DNA from: Asterias rubens
Taxonomy: Eukaryota > Echinodermata > Asteroidea > Forcipulatida > Asteriidae
Assembly: GCF_902459465.1 (NCBI RefSeq)
Contig: NW_022985699.1
Location: 197,001 to 261,000 of the forward strand
Direction of reading: 5' to 3'
DNA: 64,000 bases
Shown here: piece by piece, positions 12,446 to 24,159 of the stretch
How positions within the stretch are numbered: the first letter of the stretch is position 1
Layout of the letters: each line of letters begins with the position of its first letter
Notes under the pieces: generated by a model
What the model saw: only the letters and a program-made list of their open reading frames with translations
What the model was told of the DNA's origin: nothing
Databases searched by the model: none
Program-made: the position numbers and the translations under genes

Positions 12446-13445
12446 ACATTTGGCTGGTTGTTTGTAGACCACAAATAAGCATTCACTGGTTAAATTTGTT
12501 GGTAAAGAAACGAGGTTGCTGCTGATAGGTTTGAGCGTGAGTCGTGCGTTGAAATATCACATTTATTTCGTCATACACGGGTCTTGTTTGTATAAAAGAC
12601 TTATATGCACCGGAACGCCTTATCGTATTTTTTCATCAGTAAGAGAAAGATGTAAATATTACAAAATTTAACAAATAGCAATAGTATAATCTAACACAAA
12701 TTAATCCCTAAAATTGAATGTATTTAATACACAAAATGTTATCCCCAAATATGTATGTACTTACTGACAGCACAGACAAAATTACAAATAATAAATACAT
12801 TAAAATTAATCAATGTGTTTAAATGTATTTGGCCTTTAACATATCTTACAATGATGTTTTTTTTATATTCTTTAAATAAGAAAATGATCTATATTAATCA
12901 TTGTTAATGTTTAACAAAAATCATACAATTGTTTTACTGCATGTTGCAACTGATCACATTGTTCAAATTATAAAAATTATGAATATTTATATGACAAAAT
13001 TCAGTATACAAAAAAACTAACACCCAACATAAATTTAACTTAAAAAAGGGTTGATTTAAGAACTGACTTAAACATAATAACGTTAACAATTATAATGATT
13101 AAGTTTAATCAAACAGTTAATTTTTATGTCACAACTTTTAAATCTTTTGTACGGAGAACATTTTTTTAAAGCATTACTTACAAGATGATTGTTAAAAAGG
13201 TTGTGTCAGAGTGTGAGTCGGGCGGACATAAAGTCATCGCACGTTGAAGATATTGCGACCAATATCGAACGTTTTTATATTGTATCGAAAGACAAGACAA
13301 ATGGACATAATAACAAGGGTGTAACAACAAACTATAGAGTTGGGCAATAACATAAGGAATAAATAATTAGCCATGACATTTATTAAAACAATATAAAATT
13401 ATAAATGGTTTGTAGTTGGGGCTTTGAATTGACTGAATTTTGTTA
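12446..13445. other. AT-rich non-coding stretch
   Basis: Very AT-rich sequence without an open frame of note. Near 12540-12560 and 13205-13270 it carries CG-containing fragments that loosely resemble the 14.3-15.3 kb modules, so it may be an older copy of the same repeat. Confidence 0.4.
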
Positions 13446-13446
13446 C

Positions 13447-14140
13447 ATTAAAATGAATCTAACCACTAACATACAAAAAATAAATGAAATAAATTCCACG
13501 ATTCGAATAAATATACTAACAAGTAACCACATGACAAAGTAACATGTTGTTTTTTTAATGAGTAAAAGAAAATTACAATTTGTAGTTTGTAGTTATTAAG
13601 AATTTTGTTTAATAGTTCTAAATTCGACACACTTGATGAAGGTTCTGTAGTGTCTTCCACTAACTTTCCATAAATTAAATTATGTTTTGAATAAAAATAA
13701 ATTGTAAATGTTATTTGAATGAAATAGAAACATAACAGATTCTATGATGCGTTATATGCTTAAAAGTGTTAACTGTTATTTGTTTCTGTTAAAATAAATC
13801 TAACCACTAACATACACAAAAATAAATGAAATAAATTCCATGATTCAAATAAATATACTAACAAGTAACCACATGACAAAGTAATATGTTGTTTTTTAAT
13901 GAGTAAAAGAAAATTACAATTTATAATTTATAGTAATTTTAAAAGAATTTTGGTTGATAGTTCTAAATTTGACACTACATGTAATTGATGAAGGTTCTGT
14001 ATTGTCTTCTACTAACTTTTCATAAATTAAATTAGGTTTCGAATAAAAAAATAATGTTATTTGAATGAAATGGAAACCTAACATATGTGTTATAATGCTT
14101 CGAAATGTTAACTGTTATATGTTGTATTACTTCTGTAATC
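13447..14140. repeat. ~341-bp tandem duplication in AT-rich DNA
   Basis: The segment starting AATCTAACCACTAACATAC at 13456 recurs at 13797, followed in both by AAGTAACCACATGACAAAGT and GAGTAAAAGAAAATTACAA. The two copies differ by scattered substitutions and small indels, so the duplication is not recent. Confidence 0.85.
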
Positions 14141-14259
14141 ATAATTCATTAAGTGTAATAAAAACAAAATGAAATTGAAGAGAGTTACACAAACATGTAA
14201 TAGGCTATCACTAGGCACTACAAGTTCATAAAATTATGAGTAACGATGTCAAAGGAAAT

Positions 14260-15330
14260 ATTTTTTTACGAATAAGCGCTGCCGAGATCGAAGAGACGTT
14301 TATACGGGCCGATGCATCGATTGATTAAGCCGTGCGAAAAGACAGCCTCGTTTCTGGAAAGGTATCTTAGTATACAAGAACTGTGTTAAGAAAATAGATG
14401 ATTTTCTGTGAATATTTAATCAGTGTTTTAAAAGTACAACATGTTTGTATGATTATACGCTTATATCAGTGTGTTTAAAAATGGACAATATGTTTATACA
14501 CTTATACGGGTCGAAGCATCAGTTAAATAATGTCGTGCGAAAAGACAGCCTTATTTCTAGAAAGTAATCTTGTAATACAATAACTGTGTTAAGAAAATAA
14601 AGACTTGATTTTCTGTGAATACTTAATTAGTGTGTTTAAAGGAAGATATGTTTATACGAATAATACGATGATACGTTTATACGAGTCGATGCATCGATTG
14701 ATTAAGCCGTGCGAAAAGACAGCCTCGTTTCTAGAAGGTATCTTGTAATACAAGAACTGTGTTAAGCAAATAAAGACATGATTATCTGTGAATATTTAAT
14801 CAGTGCGTATAAAGGACAGTGAACGATCCTGTTTGACTTTAAAAATAAAGTTTGAGTTATCTTTGATATTATAAACAACTTTTATTGTATTGTACTTTAA
14901 GACATGTTCTCTTAATGAGTCAATTGTAGGAGGTGATGTTAATACAAGAACTGTGTTAAGAAAAGAAACACATGATTTTCTGTGAATATTTAATCAGTGT
15001 GAATATTTAATCAGTGACCTAAGGTCAGCGAACGATCCTCTTTTGACTTAAACAAAAAAATAATGTTTGAGTTATCTTTGATATTGTAAAACAAATTTTT
15101 GTGTATTGTACTTTAAGAAATGTTCTCTTAATGAGGCATTTGTAGGAGGTGATGTTAATAAAATGTCAAGTCACAAGTTTATAAAATCTCGAGTAACGTC
15201 GTCGGTGTCGTTCGTATAAACAGGCGCTGCAGAAATTGAACGTTAATTCACAACTGGTACACGATCGATGCGTCTATTAAACCGCGTTATATGGCAGCCT
15301 CGCTTTAGATACGGAATGTTTAATACTTGA
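14260..15330. repeat. Degenerate ~170-200-bp tandem modules
   Basis: The core GTGCGAAAAGACAGCC occurs at about 14331, 14534 and 14706, each time downstream of a CGATGCATCGATTGATTAAG-like block and upstream of ACTGTGTTAAG and TTTTCTGTGAATA. Two later modules share AGCGAACGATCCT-like and GTAGGAGGTGATGTTAAT blocks (about 14815 and 15012; 14928 and 15144). A last diverged module lies at about 15190-15310. Confidence 0.75.
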
Positions 15331-16055
15331 ATTGTGGCAATGGTGAATTTATGTTAAAATTTAAGTAAACTTTGATATTTTATAATAACTTTTATAAGAA
15401 GTAAGAATTATTACTTATTACTTACTTAAGTTTTTATTTTGCGACAACTTTGATCTTATTTTGGTCTTAATGAAGAAAAATGAGTAACTTATGTTAAAAT
15501 TAAGATAAATCTATAATTCTTTGCTTACTAATTTAGTTATTCTTCAAATAAAGGACCTAAATTTGAGTTAAATTTACTTTGTAACTTTCTAATGTTAAAC
15601 TACTTAAATGTTACATGTATTTAATCTTAATGGCCTTTATTTTAGTCTTTATAAAGAAAACAAGGGACTTATGCATAAGCAATTTGGTATAATTCTTACG
15701 CACTCAAATTCGATGCTTAAAGCACCCGTTTGGTAAAAATTACACTAATCATTATACTTGAACAAAAAACACCTAAATTTAAGTTCAATAGTTTCTTATG
15801 TTAAACTATTTAAATGGTACATGTATTTAGTATTAATGGCATTTAGCTTTACTCGTTAAACACAGTTGGTAATTATTTGTATTGTTTATTTTGTTCTGGA
15901 AATAAACCTTTATTTAACGTACACCAACTGACATGTCTTTATTCTATCTTTCTTCTTGTGGTGCTTGCTAAGGTCAAAGTTCACTGGGTTCATTTCCCTT
16001 TTTTTAAATTTTACCCATCCATTCTAAGGTTTAAATATTAGTTCCGAGCAAATTT
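15331..16055. other. AT-rich stretch, no gene seen
   Basis: Long AT-rich sequence with weak internal repetition (CTATTTAAATG-like and ACATGTATTTA blocks near 15600 and 15810). No coding potential. Confidence 0.5.
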
Positions 16056-16059
16056 TTTC

Positions 16060-16152
16060 AAGAGCCGCCGTAGCGCAGCGGGCTAGCTCACAGCCCCGGG
16101 AATCCTGGAGCTGTGAGCAGGGTGGGTTCAAATCTCTCCGGGGACTCTTTTA
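16060..16152 (+). mobile_element. tRNA-like SINE head
   Basis: An A-box-like TAGCGCAGCGGGCTAGC and a B-box-like GGGTTCAAATCTC lie ~65 bp apart, as in a type II RNA polymerase III promoter. The flanks (AGAGCCG and GGGACTCT) could pair as a degenerate acceptor stem. Mismatches make a functional tRNA gene unlikely. Confidence 0.5.
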
Positions 16153-16191
16153 CCATTAAAAAAAGACTTTTTTTATAAATCTTGTAAAAAT

Positions 16192-16262
16192 GTGCAGGGT
16201 TTGAACCGGGGACCTTCCACTCTGTAAGCACTCTCTCTCACTGCTGTGCTACTGAGCTGTTA
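16192..16262 (-). mobile_element. tRNA-like SINE head, opposite orientation
   Basis: On the minus strand the stretch reads AGCTCAGTAGCACAGCAGTG followed ~35 bp later by CCGGTTCAAACCCTG, again A-box-like and B-box-like. It faces the tRNA-like element ending at 16152, leaving the two heads tail to tail with 40 bp between them. Confidence 0.45.
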
Positions 16263-16469
16263 TAAAAATCTAACGGTTTTTGGAGTGATGAAGTTAAAAA
16301 TGGCTGACTTAGAAAATATTTCAAAATTTATTTTCCCTGGCTCAACCCTTGGATTTCTAGCTGATCTGAAGGCTGACCAAGGGCCTACAAGGGCCTACCA
16401 AGGGACTTGGAGCTTGACTGGAGGAGTAAAATTTTAAGTGCTGAGGGGCCAAGGAGGTTGCTGAGTGGG

Positions 16470-17050
16470 CTAGGGTAAGGGTCTGGGAGGTTGCTGCAGC
16501 CAGTGGGCTCGGTTGGTTGGGATGAGGGCTTGGGTGATGGTAGGAGTGATGATGGGCTTGACTCTTTGGGATGAGGGCTTGGGTGATGGTGTAGGAGTTA
16601 TTGGCTGGACTGTTTGGGATGAGGACTTGGGGTGATGGTAGGAGAGTGGGGTGGACTGTTTGGGATGAGGGCTTGGGGTAATGGTAGGATTAATGATGGG
16701 CTGGACTGTTTGGGATGAGGACTTGGGGTGATGGTAGGAGAGTGGGGTGGACTGTTTGGGATGAGGGCTTGGGGTAATGGTAGGATTAATGATGGGCTTG
16801 ACTGTTTGGGATGAGGGCTTTGGTGATGGTGTAGGAGTAATTGGTTGAACTGTTTGGTTTGGGATGAGGACTTGGGTGATGGTGGGAGTAATGGGCTGGA
16901 CTGTTTGGGATGAGGGCTTGAGTGATGGTAGGAGTATTTGGGCTTTACTGTTTGGGATGAGGGCTTGGGTGATGGTAGGAGTGATGGGCTGGAATGTTTG
17001 GGATGGGGGCTTGGGTTAAGGATAGGAGTGTTGGGCTGAGACGGGCATGA
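16470..17050. repeat. ~48-bp GT-rich minisatellite
   Basis: About 12 imperfect copies of a unit containing TTTGGGATGAGGGCTTGGG, TGATGGTAGGAG and GGGCTGGACTG. Spacing between TGGGATGAGG landmarks is ~45-51 bp. The plus strand is nearly C-free. Confidence 0.9.
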
Positions 17051-17084
17051 TAAAGCTTGGGAGGACTAGGGGTACGTTGGGATG

Positions 17085-17770
17085 AGATGGTTTGTTTTAA
17101 ATTAAAGTGGTTATTCTTAGATGTAATTAAAGGATAGGGGGTTTTCGTATTAAAGGTTGGTATAATACTTTTTATTTAAAGTATGTAATGCGGTGGAACT
17201 TTTTTAATTAAAGTGGTTATTCTTAGATGTAATTTAACGGTAGGGGTTTTTCGTATTAAAGGTGTGGTATGGTACTTTTTACTCAAAGTATTTATTGGGG
17301 TGGAACTTTTCTATTAAAGTGGTTATTCTTAGATGTATATTTATCGGTAGAGGTTTTTCGTATTAAAGGTGTGGTATGGTATATTTTATTTATAATGGGG
17401 TGGAACTTTTGTTATTAAAGTGGTTATTCTTAGATGTAATTTAACGGTACGGAATTTCGTATTAAAGGTGTGGGTATGGTACTTTTTAGTCAAAGTATTT
17501 AAAGGGGTGGAACTTTTTTCTATTGAAGTGGTTATTCTTAGATGTAATTTTAACGGTAGGGGTTTTTCGTAAAGGTGTGGTATGGTGCTTTTTATTTAAA
17601 GTATTTAATGGGGTGGAACTTTTTCTATTAAAGTGATTATTCTTAGATGTAATTTAACGGTGTGGTAAAGTATTTTTAGTCAAAGTATTTATTGGGGTGA
17701 AAATGATAAAATTAAAGGGTTTTTGTAGTAAAGTTGTGGTACAGTACATTTTTTATTGAAAGTATTTAAT
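17085..17770. repeat. ~106-bp minisatellite
   Basis: Six copies marked by GTGGTTATTCTTAGATGTA at about 17108, 17211, 17317, 17418, 17529 and a diverged one at 17634. Each also has TTTTTCGTATTAAAGGT and CAAAGTATTTA with GGGGTGGAAC. Confidence 0.9.
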
Positions 17771-18732
17771 TTGGCAGAACTTTTTGCCCACAATACTCTT
17801 TTCTGCTGGAGTAAGAAGATCTTATTTGCTGCACTTTCTAACTTGCTGCAGCCATCTTTGTTATATTTAAAAGTCTTTTAATGCTCTCAGTTTTGCCTAA
17901 TATGGTAAACCACAGAATAAGGGAATGACAAATATATTTCTTTCTACATTTATAGAATCATTTTATTTCAAACTCTCAACAGTTATAAACAATACATTTT
18001 TTTAAATACAAAATACATTATCAGTTTGAAAACAATGATATAGAAGTAACTCAAACAAAATAACTCTTTGAAGAAAATTATTTGCCCTAACAAAGCTTTT
18101 GGTGAGTACAATTATCAAGTAATCAATATTAAACTGGACAAAATCTTTGCCCTTTTTAACAATCAAAGTTTTCGGAAAGTCAGTTTCTTTATCAACTATT
18201 TATCAATAATTAACCAAATTATAACTTGGTCACATGTTAAATTTGACCCCAAATCACTCTTTAAGTGCCAGTTTTGTTTTGCGTTTTTGACCAAAAAATG
18301 CCCAGTCTTTTTAGGTTTTTCAAAACTCTGTATTAATAAAAAATTCTTGTTCACCACACACAATGTATCTTGCTGTTTTGCGTTGCCTTGGAACCTCCCA
18401 AAGTCATTACTATTTCCTGGGGGATACTGCCCTCTTGTGATAACATAAAAAAAGATATTACATGTACCCTAATGGCACTTTCAGAATACATACAAATATT
18501 GTACTTTATTGTCACTGAAAGAGGTGACAGTCATTTAATTTAACCTTCATGTGTGAGCAATTGGTTTTTTTTGCATCAGGTGTCAAATTTGCAGCAACTT
18601 TTTTTGAAATTTGCAATTGTGCCTACTCCACTAAATTGGATGCCAATTTGGCATTGGTAAGTTCAATTGAATACTCACATACCTCAAAGTGAAATTTAAT
18701 AACGGTTTCAACTAGAGGCAAATAAACTTGCT
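17771..18732. other. No gene identified
   Basis: A 126-codon open frame at 18068-18448 (plus) has no recognisable domain, starts without an ATG-centred context I would trust and sits in AT-rich sequence. I do not call it a gene. Confidence 0.4.
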
Positions 18733-19349
18733 TTAAAGACACTGAACACCTTTTCTAATTGTCAAAGACCAGTCTTCTCACTTGGTGTAACTCAACATAT
18801 GCATAAAATAACAAATAACAAACCTATGAAAATTTGAGCTCAATTGGTCGTCGAAGTTGCGAGACAGTAAACCCTTCCCATGAGATATGTAAATTGCACA
18901 TAGCGCGTGCGCACTAACATTTTGGTTGGCAAAATGAGGGAACATCGCGCTGTTTTGTACACGGCTAATGGGTGCTTGATGCAGACGCGATTGCGCGTCT
19001 GCTTAGTGCACAACTCTATGGCGTTTGCCAACCAACAGGGTCTGTACGCATGCGTGAATGTGATTAGCATATTTCATGGGAAGGGTCCATAATGAAGAAA
19101 AAAACCACCCTTGTCACACAAAGATGTGTCCTTTCAGATGCTTAATTACGAGACCTTAAATTCCAATTCTGAGGTCTCGAAATCAAATTCGTGGAAAATT
19201 ACTTCTTTCTCGAAAAACTACGTTACTTCAGAGGGAGCTGTTTCTCACCATGTTTTATACTATCAACAGCTCCCCATTACTCATTACCAAGTAAGGTTTT
19301 ATGCGAATAATTATTTTTAGTAATTACCAATTGTGTCCAGTGCCTTTAA
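18733..19349 (-). mobile_element. AAGGCACTGGACAC-family element, interrupted
   Basis: The left end reads TTAAAGACACTGAACACC and the right end GTGTCCAGTGCCTTTAA. Family landmarks include GACCAGTCTTCTCACTTGG, AAATTTGAGCTCAATTGG and GAGGTCTCGAAATCAAATTC. A second element (18872-19085) splits it. Confidence 0.85.
18872..19085. mobile_element. 214-bp MITE nested in another MITE
   Basis: The ends are inverted repeats, CCCTTCCCATGAGATATG and CATATTTCATGGGAAGGG (18 bp, one or two mismatches). The interior is rich in alternating GCGC and TGCGCA motifs. Removing it restores the normal order of landmarks in the host element. Confidence 0.8.
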
Positions 19350-19794
19350 CATAAATGCATTAAAATGAAACAGGCTGCTTTTTTGGCACCGCCAAAGCTC
19401 AGATTTCATCTTCAGGGTAATACTGCAAACCTTATCGGACTTCTTGGCATTCAAAATTATGAAAAAGGTAAAATATTTACCCAAGGAGCTACTTTGAGAC
19501 TTTTATGTCACCGTCTCGAACATTCCTGTTCACAATACCCCCCTTTGCAACAATGTTCAGTTGAAGGTTAAAGTTGACAACCAATTTTTTGTTTAACCTA
19601 GTCAAAGCTTCTAAAAAGCCAATAAAAAGAAGATCTAATCTTTGACAAACATTTTTTTCTTCAAAAAGTTAACTATTAATACTCCTTTTTGTGGGCTAAA
19701 ATAAGTGCACCTTTCAAGCAATATCCTGGCAAGGTTTATCCAATAAATTCCTTAAAATAGACATATTGTGACTTGCTTGCAATTCACCGATCCC
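19350..19794. other. No gene identified
   Basis: Ordinary non-coding sequence. A short open frame at 19365-19571 has no recognisable features. Confidence 0.4.
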
Positions 19795-19981
19795 TCAGGC
19801 TCCGCCCACAGCGCACATGTGAGCAAGAACACATGTGCCTCTCCAATGCCATTCTGCACAAATCTGTTGCGCGCACCAAGCATGTGCGCACGCATGTCAG
19901 ACTTTATAGTGTCAGACTTTTAGTTGTGCAATGGGTTGTGATTGGTCAATAAGCAATGGGGCGGAGCTTAATGGATCGGTG
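19795..19981. mobile_element. 187-bp MITE with CACCGATCC ends
   Basis: Left end CACCGATCCCTCAGGCTCC and right end GAGCTTAATGGATCGGTG are imperfect inverted repeats including GCTCCGCCC and GGGCGGAGC. The interior has CACATGTGAGCAAGAAC and TGTGATTGGTCAAT. A degenerate copy lies at 58023-58193. Confidence 0.8.
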
Positions 19982-20480
19982 TATTGGTGCACTTACTTTT
20001 TACAAAATCATTGCAACTCTGTTACGTAACCCCAAACCAGCTAAGGCAGGAGGTGACTAAATACATCACACCATTAAGTTATCAACTTTCCTGATAAAAT
20101 TGAAACTACAATAAGGCTACCAGAATTGTTCTTTTTTTGCTTTTAATTTATAAACTACTTGCTTTGTAACATTACTTCGTTACAAATTTTACATTTTGCC
20201 TAGGAATGCGAGTTATCCAAACCGATTTGGGTGATGGAAAGACGTGACAAATTGAGGAACTTGTCCAATTCTTCACAGGATTCACTTTTTAAGAAAGTTA
20301 AAGCAACTATTTCAAATTATAAGATAATAACATAATTAACATACTTTTTTAGAAAAGGCATTCGGAAATTATAAAAAATCTACACTATTCAATGGTTTTT
20401 GAGAGATGTATTATTATGCATTCTTATGTTCTACTACACATACAACTAAGCTTTGAGTAATCATCACACTCTCTGGAAAA
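19982..20480. other. No gene identified
   Basis: Non-coding AT-rich sequence between a MITE and a minisatellite. Confidence 0.4.
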
Positions 20481-20770
20481 ACACCTAATGGGCCTGGGAC
20501 AGCTAAGGCTGTGTTAGAATTATAACCATTAGGGGAAAACACCTAATGGGCCTGGGACAGCTAAGGCTGTGTTAGAATTATAACCATTAGGGGAAAACAC
20601 CTAATGGGCCTGGGACAGCTAAGGCTGTGTTAGAATTATAACCATTAGGGGAAAACACCTAATGGGCCTGGGACAGCTAAGGCTGTGTTAGAATTATAAC
20701 CATTAGGGGAAAACACCTAATGGGCCTGGGACAGCTAAGGCTGTGTAAGAATTATAACCATTAGGGGTAA
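20481..20770. repeat. 58-bp minisatellite of hairpin units, 5 copies
   Basis: Copies start at ACACCTAATGGG at 20481, 20539, 20597, 20655 and 20713. They are identical except for one substitution in the last. Each unit carries an outer inverted repeat (CCTAATGG and CCATTAGG) and an inner one (ACAGC-TAAG-GCTGT). Confidence 0.95.
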
Positions 20771-21140
20771 AGGTTAATCTAACATGTTTTTAATGTTTCT
20801 AGAGTGTAATCAATCTGTAGGGAAAACCATTCATTTGGGTTAGGCTGATGCCAGCATGAAGTCCCCAAAATGTTGTGGCATGTGGCGTCGGGCTGTAGAT
20901 TGTACAAGTGCTGCAAACACAGCCCACTTTTTTAATGTTAGTAGAAAAACCACATACCTCGGTTGTAAACCCTGTACAAATCTAAATAGGTGAAAGATCC
21001 CAAAATCAATCTTTTCCGTGGTGGATTTCATCTTGAAGTGGGACACCTTTGAAATAAAAACAGACAAAGTAGTTTAAACAACTTTAGTCAACCTCCTAGT
21101 CTACCAAGATTTCAAACAAAAAAGCACCAAAAACAATCAC
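20771..21140 (-). other. Possible minus-strand 3' exons
   Basis: On the minus strand an exon-like block at about 20961-21050 is bounded by TTTATTTCAAAG and CCGAGGTATGTG and reads VSHFKMKSTTEKIDFGIFHL and onward. A second, after GTTTGCAG at about 20920, stays open for ~40 codons. The intervening intron would be only ~47 bp. No domain is recognised. A minus-strand AATAAA lies just beyond, near 21151. Very tentative. Confidence 0.2.
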
Positions 21141-21685
21141 AAAAGATGAACATCTTTATTTAAAGCTTTAGTTTGGTTCATGTTCATGCTACACACCAAG
21201 GAGTAAGTTGGTAACATGAAACGAGCTTGCATTCAATAGTGTTTCAAAATCAAGTGAACCATCTGAAATGCAAAACTTCAATGCATTAACTTTGATCTTT
21301 CAAACCACATGTAGAAAAAAAGAGATTAAAAAAGGGATCTCCCTTTGATTGTGAAGCAAATATTGATGTTTTGTTTCGCTCTAAAATGTGTATTCCTTTG
21401 AATAACAAAGTGTTAAAAAAACATGGATTTTATTTTATTTTATATTTTTTTTTTTTTTTTTTTGGGGGGGGGGGAGACAGCAGAAACTTTACCAGAAGTG
21501 CCCTCCCCCCAAAAAAAGTTGCACCCCTTTTACCCCCTAAAATATTACTGTAGTTAAGGTACTGCAACTTGGCAATGGCTTTTCTCTACAGATCTACGTG
21601 TGTATGCCCCTAATAGCATACTATGGCGTATGAGTTAATTGTCTACAAAAACGCACTATTAGTTGAATAGTTTTAATGAATTTAC
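21141..21685. other. Non-coding stretch with poly(T)/poly(G) run
   Basis: A run of ~17 T followed by ~10 G occurs at about 21447-21474, then a C-rich, A-rich stretch. No gene is visible. Confidence 0.5.
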
Positions 21686-21777
21686 CTTCTATGTGAAGAG
21701 CCATCTCATATGCTAGGTTGACATCCAGCGACACACATCCACTTGGTAGTGATGAATCTGATCGATAAGCTTTCTGT
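21686..21777 (-). other. Minus-strand exon-like module, type B (92 nt)
   Basis: On the minus strand the block is preceded by GTTATACACAG and followed by GTAAATTC, good acceptor and donor sequences. One frame reads through it, including LDVNLAYEMALHIE. A related block with identical length lies at 33625-33716. Confidence 0.4.
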
Positions 21778-22876
21778 CTGTGTATAACAAAACAAAAATA
21801 CTTTATTGCACACATAGAGTTTTGTATGCGAGGGCAAGGCCATATTCATTACGCAAAGGGCACCTCCGTGGAAAACTAAGTCTAAGTCACCCCGGCCAAA
21901 ATCAGGGCAACAGAGACAATGGCATCAATGCTTCATTGTTGTTACAGGCCAGTAAGACCCTCTGACTTTTTTTATGTTCTTAATAGCAGTTGTAATATGT
22001 CACCCCGCTCTGCAAAAACCTGCCAAAAGACGCCCAATATTGAATGGTTTAAAAATTCAGGTATCGCAACTGAGATTCCCTGCAACAAGTTTGTTTTATC
22101 CCTCGCTATGATAATATGTAGTTTAAAAAAAATTCTTTGTCTTTGTTAGGGGGGGGGGTGGTGAGCACAATTGAATAATTGTTTACGGTTTGTTTATGAA
22201 AAACATGATTTTTCAATACCTTATTTATACAAAATTGTTACATCGGGTTAACCACCCATAGGAGAACCTCTGACAAATTTTTCAATTTTGAATTAACTTG
22301 TTTTTCTAGGCTATTGACTTGTTCCATCTCTATTTTTCGAAGTTGTTGCCCTTGGTGCCCTATCTACTGGCCTAGCACCAGTTGGCCTTGCCCTAAAACA
22401 TGTTTTGTAACTCCAGGCCTTGGTTTGTACAATCGATGTCTGTGGATGAATTGGAAAGTTGCTTAATTTTACAGGTCTGGCAGGACAGTAGTTGGAACCA
22501 GGTCTGAGACCCCCCTATTCTAAATTTGGTATCTTCTGAAAGCTGAGAACATTCTCTTTCTAAATGAAACGTGTACTGTTTGGAAGTAAAAAACCAGGGC
22601 TAGTATTCATCGCAAGGCTGACGAATAGAGCACCCAAAAGAAAAACTTGGAATGGTGAAATGAACAAACAGAAGATTCACAAGCCTGGAAATGTAAATTT
22701 CTACTGGAGGTTTTAAAGGCACCAAGGTCAGGGGAATAAAGATTATTCCCTCTGTTGCCACTGTGATGTATCAGTCCTGGTCTTGATCTCACAAAGAACT
22801 AAGACTGATCTAAACAACCAATCAATCCAATAATCCAATAATGCCTTGCAAAGTGTGATGTCACACTACAAGTCAA
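21778..22876. other. No gene identified
   Basis: Mixed non-coding sequence with a G10 run near 22150 and short CTTGGTGCCC / CCAGTTGGCC motifs near 22350-22400 that resemble an insert at 58.8-59.0 kb. Confidence 0.4.
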
Positions 22877-23087
22877 TAGGGAGTTTTCGTTTTCGACGAC
22901 TGGTGGTTCTGCGACGGTATGTAGTTTGCAGCCAAACATTGTGGTTTTCAGCAAAACACAGATTCATCCCAAGTACTGTCAGAGAAATTGAGAAACAACT
23001 GTCCTCAAAGCGACGCCTGTGCAGATAACCCGATATTTCATTTTCACCGTCGCAGAACCATCCGTCTTCCAAAACGAAAACTCCCTA
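22877..23087. mobile_element. 211-bp MITE with ~39-bp inverted repeats
   Basis: Left arm TAGGGAGTTTTCGTTTTCGA ... TGGTTCTGCGACGGT and right arm ACCGTCGCAGAACCA ... AAAACGAAAACTCCCTA are complementary apart from a few mismatches. No coding capacity. Confidence 0.9.
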
Positions 23088-23201
23088 ATTTGACAACTCA
23101 TCTTAAGATGAGTCTTAGCGCTTTGTGAAACCAGCCCTTGAAGATAATCAATAGACTGAAAGTATTATGAATAGTTTTTACTATTAACTAGTTTGAATTA
23201 C

Positions 23202-23319
23202 CTTTTAATGGAGAGATGAGTTCTTGCAGATACGGACTCGATGTGCTTTCAGGCAAGCTCTGATGGTCAGACATCTAGTTGCTGATGATTGGATCCCTTT
23301 GGAGATGGCAACCCTCACA
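23202..23319 (-). other. Minus-strand exon-like module, type A (118 nt)
   Basis: Bounded on the minus strand by GGATTACACAG and GTAATTC. Contains GTTGCCATCTCCAAAGG and AGATGTCTGACC, shared with the modules at 31561, 34311, 36411 and 40146. The frame open in its 5' half reaches a stop near the donor. Confidence 0.4.
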
Positions 23320-24150
23320 CTGTGTAATCCAAAACAAAATAGAAAATGAGAGTTTGTTTCTCAGAATAACAATAACCCATCATGAAAATATTTCTGCAAT
23401 TTTGAAATAATTATTCTCTCCTTATGAGATCACACTTCCTAACCATACATGTACTGATAAATTGATTGATTGTTCACATTAACAAGTGAACAGTATGTGT
23501 GAAGTTATTGGTCATTTACAAAACAAAATTATATGCCTTGTGAGGGACTTTTAGAGTTTGATGTACTTTCTTTGTCTGGTTCTGTATATTTTGTTCCTTT
23601 CTAGATATAAGGATTAAACTTTAAGGTCAATAATATACTTCAGAACTCTAGGTTTTTACTCAGCCCCGGGTCAACTATCACCAGCAGGGTTCACAGCGTG
23701 TGCAAATGTTGACGCCTGGGTTGCTTCACCCAAACTCAGGACAAGGACTATTTTTATCAATAACTAGTTGCATCTCTCAGTTTTGCTTGTGCCCTCAAAA
23801 TTTCCCCGAAGTTAAAGGTCACTGAAGTGGCCTTATTTACAGAAGATGGTAACTAGTGTCCCCTAAGCAACCAATCAGGTCCTGCAAGGATACTTAATTA
23901 CAAAGTCAGTAAAATTCAAAAGTGTCAGACACATTCAACACTTGAACTGAAGTTGTTCTAGCAGAGTATACTGTTCGAAACGTCGAGACCAAACCGGCTC
24001 TTTTCAAAGCCAACACTCACTCATAAGAGATTTACACATGGCCGCACGCGCAAGTTTACTATTTATTTATAGTTTCTTCCTCTTTCTCCACACCATGCAA
24101 AGCTTCAAACAATACTTAGAAGTTTTTGTTCATTATTATTATTATTCAAT
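23320..24150. other. No gene identified
   Basis: Non-coding sequence with a short ATT repeat near 24130-24147. Confidence 0.4.
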
Positions 24151-24159
24151 TAAAAAAAA

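Noticed and set aside
18068..18448. 126-codon open frame
   Set aside because: AT-rich, no domain, no neighbouring splice signals.
20481..20770. CRISPR-like array of regularly spaced repeats
   Set aside because: The whole 58-bp unit repeats with no variable spacer, and the host is a eukaryote.
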